Of a stretch of 64,000 nt of DNA, positions 27,595 to 36,239 are shown piece after piece. Below the pieces are notes generated by a model. It searched no databases. It worked only from the letters and a program-made list of their open reading frames with translations, and was not told where the DNA came from. The stretch comes from Actinomadura spongiicola (lineage in GTDB: Bacteria > Actinomycetota > Actinomycetes > Streptosporangiales > Streptosporangiaceae). Numbering within the stretch: position 1 is the first letter of the stretch; the number at the start of each line of letters is the position of its first letter. A program made the translations under genes and the position numbers. The stretch lies in the NCBI RefSeq assembly GCF_003432485.1, contig NZ_QVNQ01000006.1:62001-126000 (forward strand). Direction: 5' to 3'.

Positions 27595-29400
27595 TCACTT
27601 TCTGGAAACGTGGATGTCATCCACTTCCTGTCGGGCGCGGTGAAGAGCGCTGAGAACCGCCGCCTGCACGATCGTTATAGGACGATATAGGTCCTTATCG
27701 TGCCAAAGAGGTGATTTGTCGGAGTCGACGTCCCCGACCCCCTCGGTCGAGGCCGTGCGCAGGGACGTGCGGAGGGACGTGCGCACGGCCGCGCGGAGGT
27801 AGGCCGCGCCGTGCCGTACGGCTCGTCCGACCGCCGCCGTCCGTGAGGGGTCGCGTCCGGCCCGGGGGAGAGTCAGGATCTGGACGGCGTAGGCGGTCTC
27901 CTCGGCCGTGCCGCCCCATCGTCCCCAGGAGCCGTCGGCGAGTTGTCCATCCAGCACCCATCTGATCGCCCGATCCACGGCGTCCTCCGATTCCGGCCCG
28001 CCGAACGCGTTCAGCGCCAAAGCGCAGCAGGCGGTGGCGTACATCGGTGAGGCATGCCAGCGGTCCTCCCACCGACCGTCCTCCTTCTGCCGGCCGATCA
28101 GCCATGCCGTCACTTTTTGTGCGGTCGCCACGTAACGTTTACGAGGTCCGCTGTCCGCACACTCCAAGTAATGGCCGAACGCTTCTAGGACGTGGGCGTT
28201 GGTCGTGACCGAGCGCCCGTTTTCACCGGGCCAACTGCTGAAATGCGTGTCTGTTTCGTACTGCCAGAGCAGGTCGGGCGGGTGCGGTTCACCGAGCAGT
28301 GAGAGCGCGTAAAGGAGACCGGAACTCGTGTCGGCGTCGCGGGGCAGGCCCGGCCCGCCGGGTGCGCCGTCCTCCCCGAGCGCCGCCCGCATCTGGTCGA
28401 CCAACTCCGGCGGCACGGTGAGCGGAATTCCGGCCCGCGCGAGCCAGCTCAGCACCCAGCCGCGCTCGAAGTTGGTCATCGGCGCCGTCACGGGCACCGG
28501 ACCGTCATGCTGCTCGACGGCCGCCTCCAGGTAGCGCCGCACCGGTGCCTCGTCGCGCGGGGCGCGGCCGCAGTGCGCGGTCCGGACGCCCTGCGCGGCG
28601 CGGGGTCCGCCCAGCCAGGCGGCCGTGGCCGCGGTCGACGCGCCGACGGTCGCGAACGTCTCGCGTTCGTCGCCCGGAGCCGTTTCCGGCACCGGACGCG
28701 CCGGTACGGGGATCGGCACGGGACGGACCGCGCGGGCACGTCCGGCGACGGGACCCGCGATCTCCAGGGCGTGCAGCATCTTCGGCGGTACGGCGCCGCC
28801 CGTGCCGAGATGGTCCCGGACGGCGGCGACGACCGCGCCGTCCATTCCCGCGGGCGCGCTCAGCCGGCCGCTCGGGCACCAGAGGGCCAGGGCGCCGGGC
28901 GCATGCGGTCGCAGCCGGTCGAGGTGCCCGTTGATCTGCTCGACGAGCACCGGCGTGATGTGCTCGATGGCCGGGACGTCCGGGTAGTCCGCGGCCTTGC
29001 TGCCGTCGAGGCGGCGCGCCAGGGTCCGCAGGGCCCTGCCGACGGCCCGCACGATCTCGGTGTGCAGCGGGCAGTGCGGCCGGAGTCGTTCGCGCGGACG
29101 CAGGGTGGAGAGGAGGGCCTCGCTCGCGCTCAATGTCGGGACGAGCGCGTATCCCGGGTCGGGTGGCCCCCACGTGCCGTCCCGCCGCTGCGTGTCCAGC
29201 AGGAACCGGAGCCGTCGAACGTGCCCGGTCAGCCACGGGGCGAGGCTCACCAGCCGTCCGGTCTCGTACACCGACGGGGAGGACCGTCCCCAGGGTTCGC
29301 GGACGAGCCCGGTCACCAGCGCGGCGGCGGCCGCGGTCAGATCGTCGGGGTCGGCGGCGACCGTGTCGGCGGACGCCGGCTTCGCCTCTTCAACGGTCAC
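27595..29400 (-). CDS. Class II terpene cyclase-like protein with DxDT motif, 601 aa
   Basis: Two-domain (beta-gamma) protonation-initiated cyclase of the squalene-hopene/copalyl-diphosphate family. Repeat-like QW segments: QRRDGTWG, QKEDGRWE, LADGSWGRWGG. Where relatives carry DxDD(T), this protein has DADTSS (residues 355-360). The central catalytic Asp (D357) is kept but the fourth position is Thr. DxDT-type motifs are known from drimane-forming class II sesquiterpene cyclases, so a farnesyl rather than geranylgeranyl substrate is possible. GTG start overlapping the class I synthase by GTGA. Confidence 0.85.
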   Translation of the reverse strand: MTVEEAKPASADTVAADPDDLTAAAAALVTGLVREPWGRSSPSVYETGRLVSLAPWLTGHVRRLRFLLDTQRRDGTWGPPDPGYALVPTLSASEALLSTLRPRERLRPHCPLHTEIVRAVGRALRTLARRLDGSKAADYPDVPAIEHITPVLVEQINGHLDRLRPHAPGALALWCPSGRLSAPAGMDGAVVAAVRDHLGTGGAVPPKMLHALEIAGPVAGRARAVRPVPIPVPARPVPETAPGDERETFATVGASTAATAAWLGGPRAAQGVRTAHCGRAPRDEAPVRRYLEAAVEQHDGPVPVTAPMTNFERGWVLSWLARAGIPLTVPPELVDQMRAALGEDGAPGGPGLPRDADTSSGLLYALSLLGEPHPPDLLWQYETDTHFSSWPGENGRSVTTNAHVLEAFGHYLECADSGPRKRYVATAQKVTAWLIGRQKEDGRWEDRWHASPMYATACCALALNAFGGPESEDAVDRAIRWVLDGQLADGSWGRWGGTAEETAYAVQILTLPRAGRDPSRTAAVGRAVRHGAAYLRAAVRTSLRTSLRTASTEGVGDVDSDKSPLWHDKDLYRPITIVQAAVLSALHRARQEVDDIHVSRK

Positions 29401-30278
29401 AGTGACCCCCAGTAGTCGCTCAGGCCGTAGAACCCGGTGCTGTAGCCGATCTGTCGTTCGAGGTAGGCGACCGCGTCGGGGCAGTCGGCCCGAAGCGGTC
29501 GGAGCAGTTCCCGGCAGCGCGCCACGATCTCGTCGATCCTGGCGGTGATCGTGGCCCGGTCCACACCGAGCATCTGGGCGTTCAGGTCGCCCCATGTCAC
29601 GTCGCGCTCGTAGGTCGCCAGGTCGTTCAGCAGCCGGAGGACGCGTTGCACCTCCCGGCTCACGACCTGGAGTTCGCCGATGTGGTCGAGGACGCCCTCA
29701 TGGGCGTGGACGATCCAGTGCGAGACGTTCACCCAGGCCGAGCCGTAGTTGTCGGCGTTGTCCAGGTACTCGTCGAAGGTGGGCCGGTTCGCCCGGTCAC
29801 CCGACTTCCACGTCCACTCCCGGGCCCCGCACTCCAGCAACCTGCGGAGCTGCGCCAGCCAGTCGTCGCGCAGCACCTCGAACGCGGACGATTTCGCGGC
29901 GTCGTCCCGGATCTCGGCCAGGAAACGGGTGAGACCGTCCCCCGGCACGGGCGGGCCGCCGGACGCGACGGCGAGGCACCGCCGGTTCACGTCGTCGACG
30001 ACGGACCGCTCCGTGGCGACATGATCCACCAGCCAGTCCAGGCCGAAGATCCACAGCGAGGTGCGGGCCGCCATCCTGATGCCGGACGCGTCGAGGTCCG
30101 GCGACCCGAACGCGTTCGCGCAGGCGACCGCATTGAACAGCGTCTCGTCGATCGGCTTCGCGTCGAACAGGTCGGGGTAGGCCGCGGCGCGGTCGGCGAG
30201 GTCGCGGGCGCATCTCACGGCCCGGGCCATGACGGTCCCGGCGTCGCGCGCTTCCGTGAGTGCGTCCGGCCGCGTCAC
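29397..30278 (-). CDS. Class I terpene synthase, 293 aa
   Basis: Single alpha-domain ionisation-type terpene synthase. The Asp-rich site is DWLVDHVATE (D81 and D85; the second Asp of DDxxD is Trp). The NSE triad NDLATYERD (N218, T222, D226) is intact. It lacks a prenyl-chain-elongation motif. Sandwiched between a P450 and a class II cyclase with GTGA overlaps at both ends, so it probably acts on the diphosphate made by the class II enzyme. Product not predictable. Confidence 0.87.
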   Translation of the reverse strand: MTRPDALTEARDAGTVMARAVRCARDLADRAAAYPDLFDAKPIDETLFNAVACANAFGSPDLDASGIRMAARTSLWIFGLDWLVDHVATERSVVDDVNRRCLAVASGGPPVPGDGLTRFLAEIRDDAAKSSAFEVLRDDWLAQLRRLLECGAREWTWKSGDRANRPTFDEYLDNADNYGSAWVNVSHWIVHAHEGVLDHIGELQVVSREVQRVLRLLNDLATYERDVTWGDLNAQMLGVDRATITARIDEIVARCRELLRPLRADCPDAVAYLERQIGYSTGFYGLSDYWGSL

Positions 30279-31645
30279 CTCTCCCGCCCGACGGGCGTCA
30301 GCGTCATCTCCAGCGACTGCCGCGGGCGCAGGGTCGCGCCGATCCGGGGCATGGCGGAGATCGTCTCCGACAGGGAGGGGCGGAACCGGCTGAGAATGCT
30401 CGTCAGGATCATCTGCGCCTCGACGTTGAACACGTGCCGGCCGAGGCATTGGTGCGGTCCACCACCGAACGGGAAATAGGCGTAGCGGTGCCGCTTGCGG
30501 GAGTTCTCGGGCGTGAACCGTTCCGGGTCGAACTCCAGCGGCCGGTCCCACACCGACGCCAGCCGGTGGGTGAGGAACGGACTGATGAGCACGGGATCGC
30601 CCGGCTCGATGGGGACGCCGCCGAGCACGGTCGGCCTGGTCGCCATGCGCGGGAACATCCAGCCGACGGGATAGAGGCGCAGGAGTTCCTGGACGACCCG
30701 GGTCACGTACGGCAACTCGGGCAGGTGCTCCGGGCGGACGCGTGCGCCGCCGACGACGCCGTCGATCTCCGCGACCAGCCGGTCCTCGACGTCCGGATGA
30801 TCGTGTAGCAGCGGCCACAGCCAGGTCAGCGCCAGCGTCGTCGTCTCGGTGCTGGTGGCGAACATGGCGAGCAGGTTGTCGCGGATCCACCGGTCGTCGG
30901 GCGGGCCGCCGTCCTCGGTCGGGGCCTGGCAGAGCGCGGTGAAGATGTCGCTGCCGTCGCCCGGGTCGTCCCGGTACCGTGCCACGAGGTCGAAGAGCAC
31001 CTCGTCCATCACCCGGACGGCGTCCTTGAAAGCCCGGTCACCGGGCAGCGGGATCGCCCGCGGGACGAACGGCAGCAGGAACCGGAACGAGATCGACGTC
31101 GCGATCTGGTCGAACGTGGGTATCAGCCGGTCGGCGTCGGCGGGCGAGATCTTGTCGCCGAACAGAACCTTGATCACGGTCTCGTTGACGATGCGGCCCA
31201 TCTCCGGCAGCACGTCGATCGGCCGCCCCTCGCGTGCCGGTTCGTCGAGCGCGTCGACGGCGTCGTTGATCGCCTCGGCCATCAGCCCGGTGAGCCTGTT
31301 GACGTTGCGCGTGGTGAACACCGGTTGCAAGGTCCGCTTGCTGTGCTCCCACTCGGCGCCCTCGGCGAGGATGCTGTCGCCCATGAGGTCGCGCAGCGGG
31401 CGCCAGAAGACGCCGTCCCGCTGGAAGTTCTCCGCCTCGCGCCGGAGCACCTGCTGCACGTGGTCGGGATGGGTGGCGAGGTAGGGCCGCGAGGCGCCGA
31501 GGTCCAGCCGGATGAGCCGGCCGTCTCCCTCCGTGCTGATCCGCTCCAACTGTCGGAGTGGATCGCGAACGAACCCGGCGACCGTGCGATAGAGGGGGAA
31601 GTTCTTGGGCTTCTGGCGTGGAACCGCGCCGACGTCAACGGACAT
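30275..31645 (-). CDS. Cytochrome P450, 456 aa
   Basis: Heme-thiolate monooxygenase. I-helix FATSTETTTLAL (residues ~262-273), ExxR in ELLR (E320, R323), and heme loop FPFGGGPHQCLGRHVF with the Cys ligand at 400. Soluble, no N-terminal anchor. First gene of an operon with the two terpene cyclases, so it likely oxidises their product. ATG 31645 follows AAGGGG. Its promoter probably lies in the AT-rich stretch at 31,780-31,860. Redox partners are not encoded nearby. Confidence 0.92.
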   Translation of the reverse strand: MSVDVGAVPRQKPKNFPLYRTVAGFVRDPLRQLERISTEGDGRLIRLDLGASRPYLATHPDHVQQVLRREAENFQRDGVFWRPLRDLMGDSILAEGAEWEHSKRTLQPVFTTRNVNRLTGLMAEAINDAVDALDEPAREGRPIDVLPEMGRIVNETVIKVLFGDKISPADADRLIPTFDQIATSISFRFLLPFVPRAIPLPGDRAFKDAVRVMDEVLFDLVARYRDDPGDGSDIFTALCQAPTEDGGPPDDRWIRDNLLAMFATSTETTTLALTWLWPLLHDHPDVEDRLVAEIDGVVGGARVRPEHLPELPYVTRVVQELLRLYPVGWMFPRMATRPTVLGGVPIEPGDPVLISPFLTHRLASVWDRPLEFDPERFTPENSRKRHRYAYFPFGGGPHQCLGRHVFNVEAQMILTSILSRFRPSLSETISAMPRIGATLRPRQSLEMTLTPVGRER

Positions 31646-32207
31646 GTACCGATGGCCCCTTGTGTGAAGCGACTCGTCCTGTGGCTTGGGCACGGGGAGG
31701 TCCGCCGCTCGCAGCACAGGCCTCGGTCACCCTCCCCGTTGGTCGGATGGGTGTTTAGAGTCTTCTGTTGCTTCCTGCGTCCTATGGGCGATATGTAAGT
31801 TTCGTTGGAAGTATCACATGATCATTTAACATGAACAAGGTTTACCACGTTAGGTATTTTGGTCGCCACTGGTGTGCTCGTGTCACTATCTGGGTTGGTT
31901 GTCTCATTTGTTGAGGCAACTTGACGCGTCCGCCCAGGTGGGAGCGTTTCGGTCGGGTCGGGGCGTCCCGGCGGGCGGAGTTCGGGCCGACTCGGGCCAA
32001 CCTCCTGAGGGCCGCCCCCGCCAGGAGGCCTCCGATCGGCGGTGCGGTGATCTTGAACGGCGTTGTCGAGAGCTCCGCCATCGCCATGATCATCTTCTGG
32101 GTCTCGGCGGCGGTGAGCGCCGTGGCCGAGGCATGATCGGCTGTAAGCTGCTGACCATACGTCCGCTACTGTCCGGATGTTTATGAGATGGGTCGGACGA
32201 AGTGCGA
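31646..32207. other. 562-bp divergent intergenic region
   Basis: Separates the P450 operon from the two dioxygenase genes. It contains an AT-rich core around 31,780-31,860. Short open frames in 31,840-32,190 have no ribosome site or family resemblance and I do not call them. Probably holds promoters for both directions. Confidence 0.6.
31811..31838 (-). promoter_or_regulatory. Candidate promoter of the P450-terpene operon
   Basis: Reading the minus strand: TTGTTC (31833-31838), a 16-bp spacer, then TGATAC (31811-31816). It sits in the most AT-rich stretch of the window, 166 bp before the P450 start. The spacer contains the palindrome ATGATCAT. Confidence 0.4.
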
Positions 32208-33446
32208 ATGGCGAGTACGGGGTTGTACACGACAGAGCCGGTGGAAGCCGATATCGACGATGCGAGCAATATTCTGGTCGTGCCGTCGACGTTTCACGAT
32301 GATGACCTGATCAGAGACTTCTTCGGGTCTGTGATCAGGCTGGAGGACCTCGCCTCCGGGTCGGTGGAGCTTGCGGAGAAGACCGTCTACCTTTGCGGCG
32401 ATGTCTCCGGGATCGATGGCCGCCAACTGCACGAGGCGGCCCGGGTATTCGTGGTCCGGGAATTCTCGCACGGCTACCACGAGGAGGACGACAAACCTTG
32501 GACCGTCGTCGACCTCGGCCGAGTCCCCATCCGTGTACACGGCGTCGGCGTGTACTACCGTCGCTTTTTCGACCTCGACGCCGATCACTTCAACAAAATC
32601 TGTGCGGAGCACGAGTTCCAGTCACTGACGGAGTCCACCAAGCCTGGAACGGCCCGTCGCAGTGGCATCTATCTGACACCCGTCACACAGGACGGTGATA
32701 AACTACATTTCCGCCTGCTCCGATGCTCCACGAATCTTTCGGGGCCGACCGAGAACTTCGGTCCGACCGACACGCGCATCGTCGAGGCCCTGAATCGTGA
32801 GGCGGCCACCGTCTTCCGGAACCAGGCGCCGCTCAATCACGTCCTCGCGCAGATCTACCACAACACTCCCGCCACGGCCGGGCGCAAGCAGTCCAAGGCC
32901 AAGATCTCGTCCCATGCCGACAAGACCAAGGACATGCCCGCCAACGGCATCATGGCCTTCTGCACCTTCTATGACCGGCTCGACAGGTTGCGGCGCCGCG
33001 CCGAAGACCCCTTCGACCTCGGCGTGCGGGGAGCCAGCGGTCTGACCAAGCTCCACTTCCGCCTCAAAGAGCCGACCGAAGAACGCGACGGGCTCCCTCC
33101 GACGTTCAGCCTGACTCTCTATCCCGGCTCCGTGTTCTTCATGCCCCTGTCCACCAATCGCCTGTACACGCACGAGATCCGGCCCTCGGGGTTGGACGCG
33201 GAGTCGCTCCCGATCCGCCTGGGCTACGTGGTGCGCTGTTCGAGCGCCGAAGCCGTCCACAAGAATGGTCACACGTTCCTCAAGAAGGACGGAGACCTGG
33301 TGAAGCTGGGGCCGCCCACACCGGAGGGCATGAACGAGCTGCGCAGGCTATACGCCGAAGAGAACAGAACCTCGTCCTTCATCGACTACGGCGACGAGCT
33401 TCTCTTCAGTATGAACACGGGAGACTATGTTGCCCCCCGAGTCTAA
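32208..33446 (+). CDS. AlkB-like 2OG-Fe(II) dioxygenase-type protein, 412 aa
   Basis: C-terminal half shows a double-stranded beta-helix metal signature: SSHADKT (H236, D238), distal His in RLYTHEI (H322), and Arg in GYVVRCS (R343). The segment NHVLAQIYHN before HxD resembles the AlkB substrate-lid region. About 200 N-terminal residues have no recognised domain. Local GC is low for this genome (33 of 60 bases at 32221-32280), suggesting transfer. ATG 32208 is chosen; an in-frame GTG lies six bases earlier. Overlaps the next paralogue by 20 bases. Substrate unknown. Confidence 0.7.
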   Translation: MASTGLYTTEPVEADIDDASNILVVPSTFHDDDLIRDFFGSVIRLEDLASGSVELAEKTVYLCGDVSGIDGRQLHEAARVFVVREFSHGYHEEDDKPWTVVDLGRVPIRVHGVGVYYRRFFDLDADHFNKICAEHEFQSLTESTKPGTARRSGIYLTPVTQDGDKLHFRLLRCSTNLSGPTENFGPTDTRIVEALNREAATVFRNQAPLNHVLAQIYHNTPATAGRKQSKAKISSHADKTKDMPANGIMAFCTFYDRLDRLRRRAEDPFDLGVRGASGLTKLHFRLKEPTEERDGLPPTFSLTLYPGSVFFMPLSTNRLYTHEIRPSGLDAESLPIRLGYVVRCSSAEAVHKNGHTFLKKDGDLVKLGPPTPEGMNELRRLYAEENRTSSFIDYGDELLFSMNTGDYVAPRV

Positions 33447-34200
33447 GATCTCGGACGAAATCCTGACGTGCACGTTGCCGACCGAGAAGAACCTATTCTC
33501 GCAGCTGTCCGCGTCGGTTCGTTGGGAAGACGTGGGAAAAGGTCGGCGAAGCGCCGTGCTCACCAAGGTCGACGAAACCGGCGGCGTGCCTCTCGTACGC
33601 ACCACCACGCGATACGGCAGCCCAACGCAGCGTTTCCAGCCGATACACGAACGCCTGGCGCGACAGGTTCAAGAACACGCGGCGCTTTCAGTCGACGTCA
33701 ACAACGCCCTCATCGAGATCTACACGAACGCGTACAAGACCATGGGCAGCCACTCCGACCAGGCCCTCGATCTGGCCGACGGATCGTCCATCGCCGTCTT
33801 CTCCTGCTACGAGCACCCCGAAGCGGGCCCGCCAAGGAAGCTGATCTTCGAATCGAAGGCCCCCGGTGACGAGAGGTTCGAGGTCCCCCTCACCCACAAC
33901 AGCATCGTCGCGTTCTCCATCGCCTCGAACCGACGGCTCAGACACAAGATCGTCGCAGACACGTCCGTCCCCCCGGCGGACAACCGATGGCTGGGAGTCA
34001 CCTTCCGAACCTCGAAGACCCTCCTCCGCTTCCGCGACGGCCACGCCCACCTCCCCCAAGGCGAGCGCCTCGTACTGGCCGACGAAGAGCAAAGACGCGA
34101 CTTCTACCGGCTACGCCGCCGCGAGAACACCGAAACGGACTTCACCTACCCCCCGCTCACGTACACCATCAGCGAGAGCGACCTGCTTCCCCCCACCTGA
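33427..34200 (+). CDS. AlkB-like 2OG-Fe(II) dioxygenase-type protein, second paralogue, 257 aa
   Basis: NNALIEIYTNAYKTMGSHSD aligns with the corresponding region of the gene before it. Metal residues H109 and D111, distal His H173 (RLRHKIV) and Arg R194 (VTFRTSK) are all in place. It lacks the long N-terminal region of its neighbour. The 20-bp overlap implies co-translation. GC content is also below the local norm. A nucleic-acid or small-molecule substrate cannot be told apart from sequence alone. Confidence 0.72.
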   Translation: MLPPESKISDEILTCTLPTEKNLFSQLSASVRWEDVGKGRRSAVLTKVDETGGVPLVRTTTRYGSPTQRFQPIHERLARQVQEHAALSVDVNNALIEIYTNAYKTMGSHSDQALDLADGSSIAVFSCYEHPEAGPPRKLIFESKAPGDERFEVPLTHNSIVAFSIASNRRLRHKIVADTSVPPADNRWLGVTFRTSKTLLRFRDGHAHLPQGERLVLADEEQRRDFYRLRRRENTETDFTYPPLTYTISESDLLPPT

Positions 34201-34217
34201 CCAAACCGAAGAAGCAT

Positions 34218-35102
34218 CTAAGGCGTTTCGAGGACGGCCTCCCGCCGCGCGGCGTTCAAGCCGTCCCAGGTCAACATCACCAGCGCGACCCACACCAGCA
34301 GGAACCCCGCCCACCGACTCGGAGGCATCTCCTCATGGTGGACGGTCAACCCGATGACGAACTGCAACACCGGCGCCAAATACTGCAACATGCCGATGAC
34401 GGACAGCGGCAGCCTGATCGCCGCCGCGTTGAACAGCAGCAGCGGGACGGCCGTCACCACACCCGCCAGCGCGACCAGCGCCGCGTGCCCCACCCCGTGA
34501 TGCCCGAACGCCGCGTCCCCCCGCCCCTCCAGCACGAGCACGAAGCCCAACGTGGGGAGGAACAGCATGGCCGTCTCCACCGCCAACCCCTCCGCCGAGG
34601 GCATGTCGGCGAACTTCTTGAGCAGCCCGTAGATCCCGAACGCGAACGCCAACACCAGGGCGATCCAGGGTGGACGCCCGTAGTCGACGGTCAGCACGAG
34701 CACCGCCAGCGTCCCCATCCCGACCGCGCACCACTGCCACGTCCGCAGCCGCTCCCGGAAGATGAGGACGCCGAACACCACGCTGATCAGCGGGTTGATG
34801 AAGTACCCCAGGGCCGACTCGATCGTCTGCCCGTTGTTGACGGCGTAGATGTAGGTGCCCCAGTTGAGGCTGATCACCACCGCGGCCAGCGCCAGCAGCA
34901 CGCCCTGCCGCAAGGTCAGCGTCCTGACCCACCCCCACCGGCGCCGCAGGGCGAGCACCGCGACCACCGCGACCAGCGACCACATGATCCGATGCGCCAG
35001 GATCTCGACGGCCCCCGCGGGCTTCAGCAGCGGCCAGTAGAGGGGGAACAGCCCCCAGAGCGCGTACGCCCCGGCCCCGAACGCCATCCCCCGTTTCACC
35101 AC
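34218..35102 (-). CDS. rarD: EamA-family transporter RarD
   Basis: Ten-helix drug/metabolite transporter, 294 aa. RarD features: GAYALWGLFPLYWPLL at the N-terminus, EILAHRIMWS, and NWGTYIYAVNNGQTIESALGYFINPL (residues ~80-105). Substrate unknown. Converges on the dioxygenase pair with a 17-bp gap. Confidence 0.92.
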   Translation of the reverse strand: MVKRGMAFGAGAYALWGLFPLYWPLLKPAGAVEILAHRIMWSLVAVVAVLALRRRWGWVRTLTLRQGVLLALAAVVISLNWGTYIYAVNNGQTIESALGYFINPLISVVFGVLIFRERLRTWQWCAVGMGTLAVLVLTVDYGRPPWIALVLAFAFGIYGLLKKFADMPSAEGLAVETAMLFLPTLGFVLVLEGRGDAAFGHHGVGHAALVALAGVVTAVPLLLFNAAAIRLPLSVIGMLQYLAPVLQFVIGLTVHHEEMPPSRWAGFLLVWVALVMLTWDGLNAARREAVLETP

Positions 35103-35177
35103 GCAGGCAACTTACCAGGACGTAATCAGCCAAAAAGATCCACGCTCATGACTCCGTCCGCGAGCTAACCTGAAAGC

Positions 35178-35834
35178 ATGTTCGGCTTCGCGAAGACCCA
35201 GATGGTCCCCCCGGAGAAGGCCCTCTCCGGCAGGGACCAGCCCCTCCCGGTACCGCCGCGCCACGAGGTCCTCGACGCCCCGCTGGCCCCGCCCTTCCCG
35301 GACGGCACGGAGATCGCCGAGTTCGCCCTCGGCTGTTTCTGGGGCGCCGAACGCAAGTTCTGGCAGACCCCGGGCGTCGTCTCCACCGCCGTGGGCTACG
35401 AGGGCGGCTACACGCCCAACCCCACCTACGAAGAGGTGTGCAGCGGCCGAACCGGCCACACCGAAACCGTCCGCGTCGTCTACGACCCCACCAGGGTCAC
35501 CTACGAAGAGCTGCTCCGCGTGTTCTGGGAAGCCCACAACCCCACCCAGGGCATGCGCCAGGGCAACGACATCGGCACCCAGTACCGCTCAGCCGTCTTC
35601 TACCGCACCGACGCCCAACAGAAGTCCGCCGAAGCCTCCCGAGACGCCTACCAGGCTGTTCTTACGAAGGCAGGCCACGGCCCCATCACCACCGAAATCA
35701 CCGAGGCCACCGACTTCTACTACGCCGAGGACTACCACCAGCAGTACCTCTCGGACACCAAAAACCCGAACGGCTACTGCGGCCTAGGCGGCACCGGCCT
35801 CTCCTGCCCCGTAGGCGTGGCCCGCGCCGAGTAA
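35178..35834 (+). CDS. msrA: Peptide methionine sulfoxide reductase A
   Basis: Repairs methionine-S-sulfoxide. Catalytic Cys53 in ALGCFWGAERKF, then GYEGGYTPNPTYEEVCSGRTGHTE (residues ~73-96). The C-terminus NGYCGLGGTGLSC supplies resolving cysteines. 218 aa. The coding strand is markedly C-rich (27 C against 12 G in 35581-35640). Confidence 0.96.
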   Translation: MFGFAKTQMVPPEKALSGRDQPLPVPPRHEVLDAPLAPPFPDGTEIAEFALGCFWGAERKFWQTPGVVSTAVGYEGGYTPNPTYEEVCSGRTGHTETVRVVYDPTRVTYEELLRVFWEAHNPTQGMRQGNDIGTQYRSAVFYRTDAQQKSAEASRDAYQAVLTKAGHGPITTEITEATDFYYAEDYHQQYLSDTKNPNGYCGLGGTGLSCPVGVARAE

Positions 35835-36013
35835 CAACCGATCAATCGCGCCTCGCCCCGTCTGAGCCCTCCACCCAGACGAAGACCCCGGTACTTCTAT
35901 GCAGAGCTGACGACGTCGGCCGCTCCCGGGGGCCTCTGCTTCGCGTCCGGCTCCTCCGCCTGGTGGAAGGGGGACACCGGGCCAAGGGCTGACAAAGATG
36001 GACAGGGTCACAC

Positions 36014-36053
36014 GGACGGCCCCCGGGAGCGCCAAAGATCCCGGAGGCCGTCC
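36014..36053. terminator. Hairpin after msrA
   Basis: GGACGGCC pairs with GGCCGTCC, enclosing CCGGGA with TCCCGG, loop about 10 bases. A long GC-rich stem without a U-run, as is usual for actinobacterial terminators. It lies 180 bp after msrA. Confidence 0.5.
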
Positions 36054-36179
36054 TGCTGTCCGGGTGACCTCACCCGTACGGCCCACCCCACCTACTACGG
36101 GGGTCACGCGCCGGACAGCGGCCCGTCCACGCGCGTGAAGCTGCGAGACCTACACACGCGGGTCGGGACGAATGGATGC

Positions 36180-36213
36180 CCCGGGACTCGGATCGGGGGA
36201 GCTGAGTCCCGGG
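36180..36213 (-). terminator. Hairpin at the end of the minus-strand pair
   Basis: CCCGGGACTC (36180-36189) pairs perfectly with GAGTCCCGGG (36204-36213). It lies 27 bp beyond the stop of the 36240 gene, a suitable place for its terminator. Confidence 0.5.
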
Positions 36214-36239
36214 CGCTCACGCGAGGGGACGTTGGGGGA

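Larger units (their letters stand above)
35835..36239. other. 405-bp gene-free region with nested inverted repeats
   Basis: Holds two strong hairpins, annotated separately, and a 13-bp inverted repeat GCTCCCGGGGGCC (35922-35934) with its complement at 36018-36030. No convincing coding frame. Confidence 0.6.

Noticed and set aside
31842..32186. Short open frames in the P450-dioxygenase gap
   Set aside because: No ribosome site, no recognisable family, composition of intergenic DNA.
35784..36107. Minus-strand frame of about 107 codons after msrA
   Set aside because: Overlaps msrA and two hairpins; low-complexity product.
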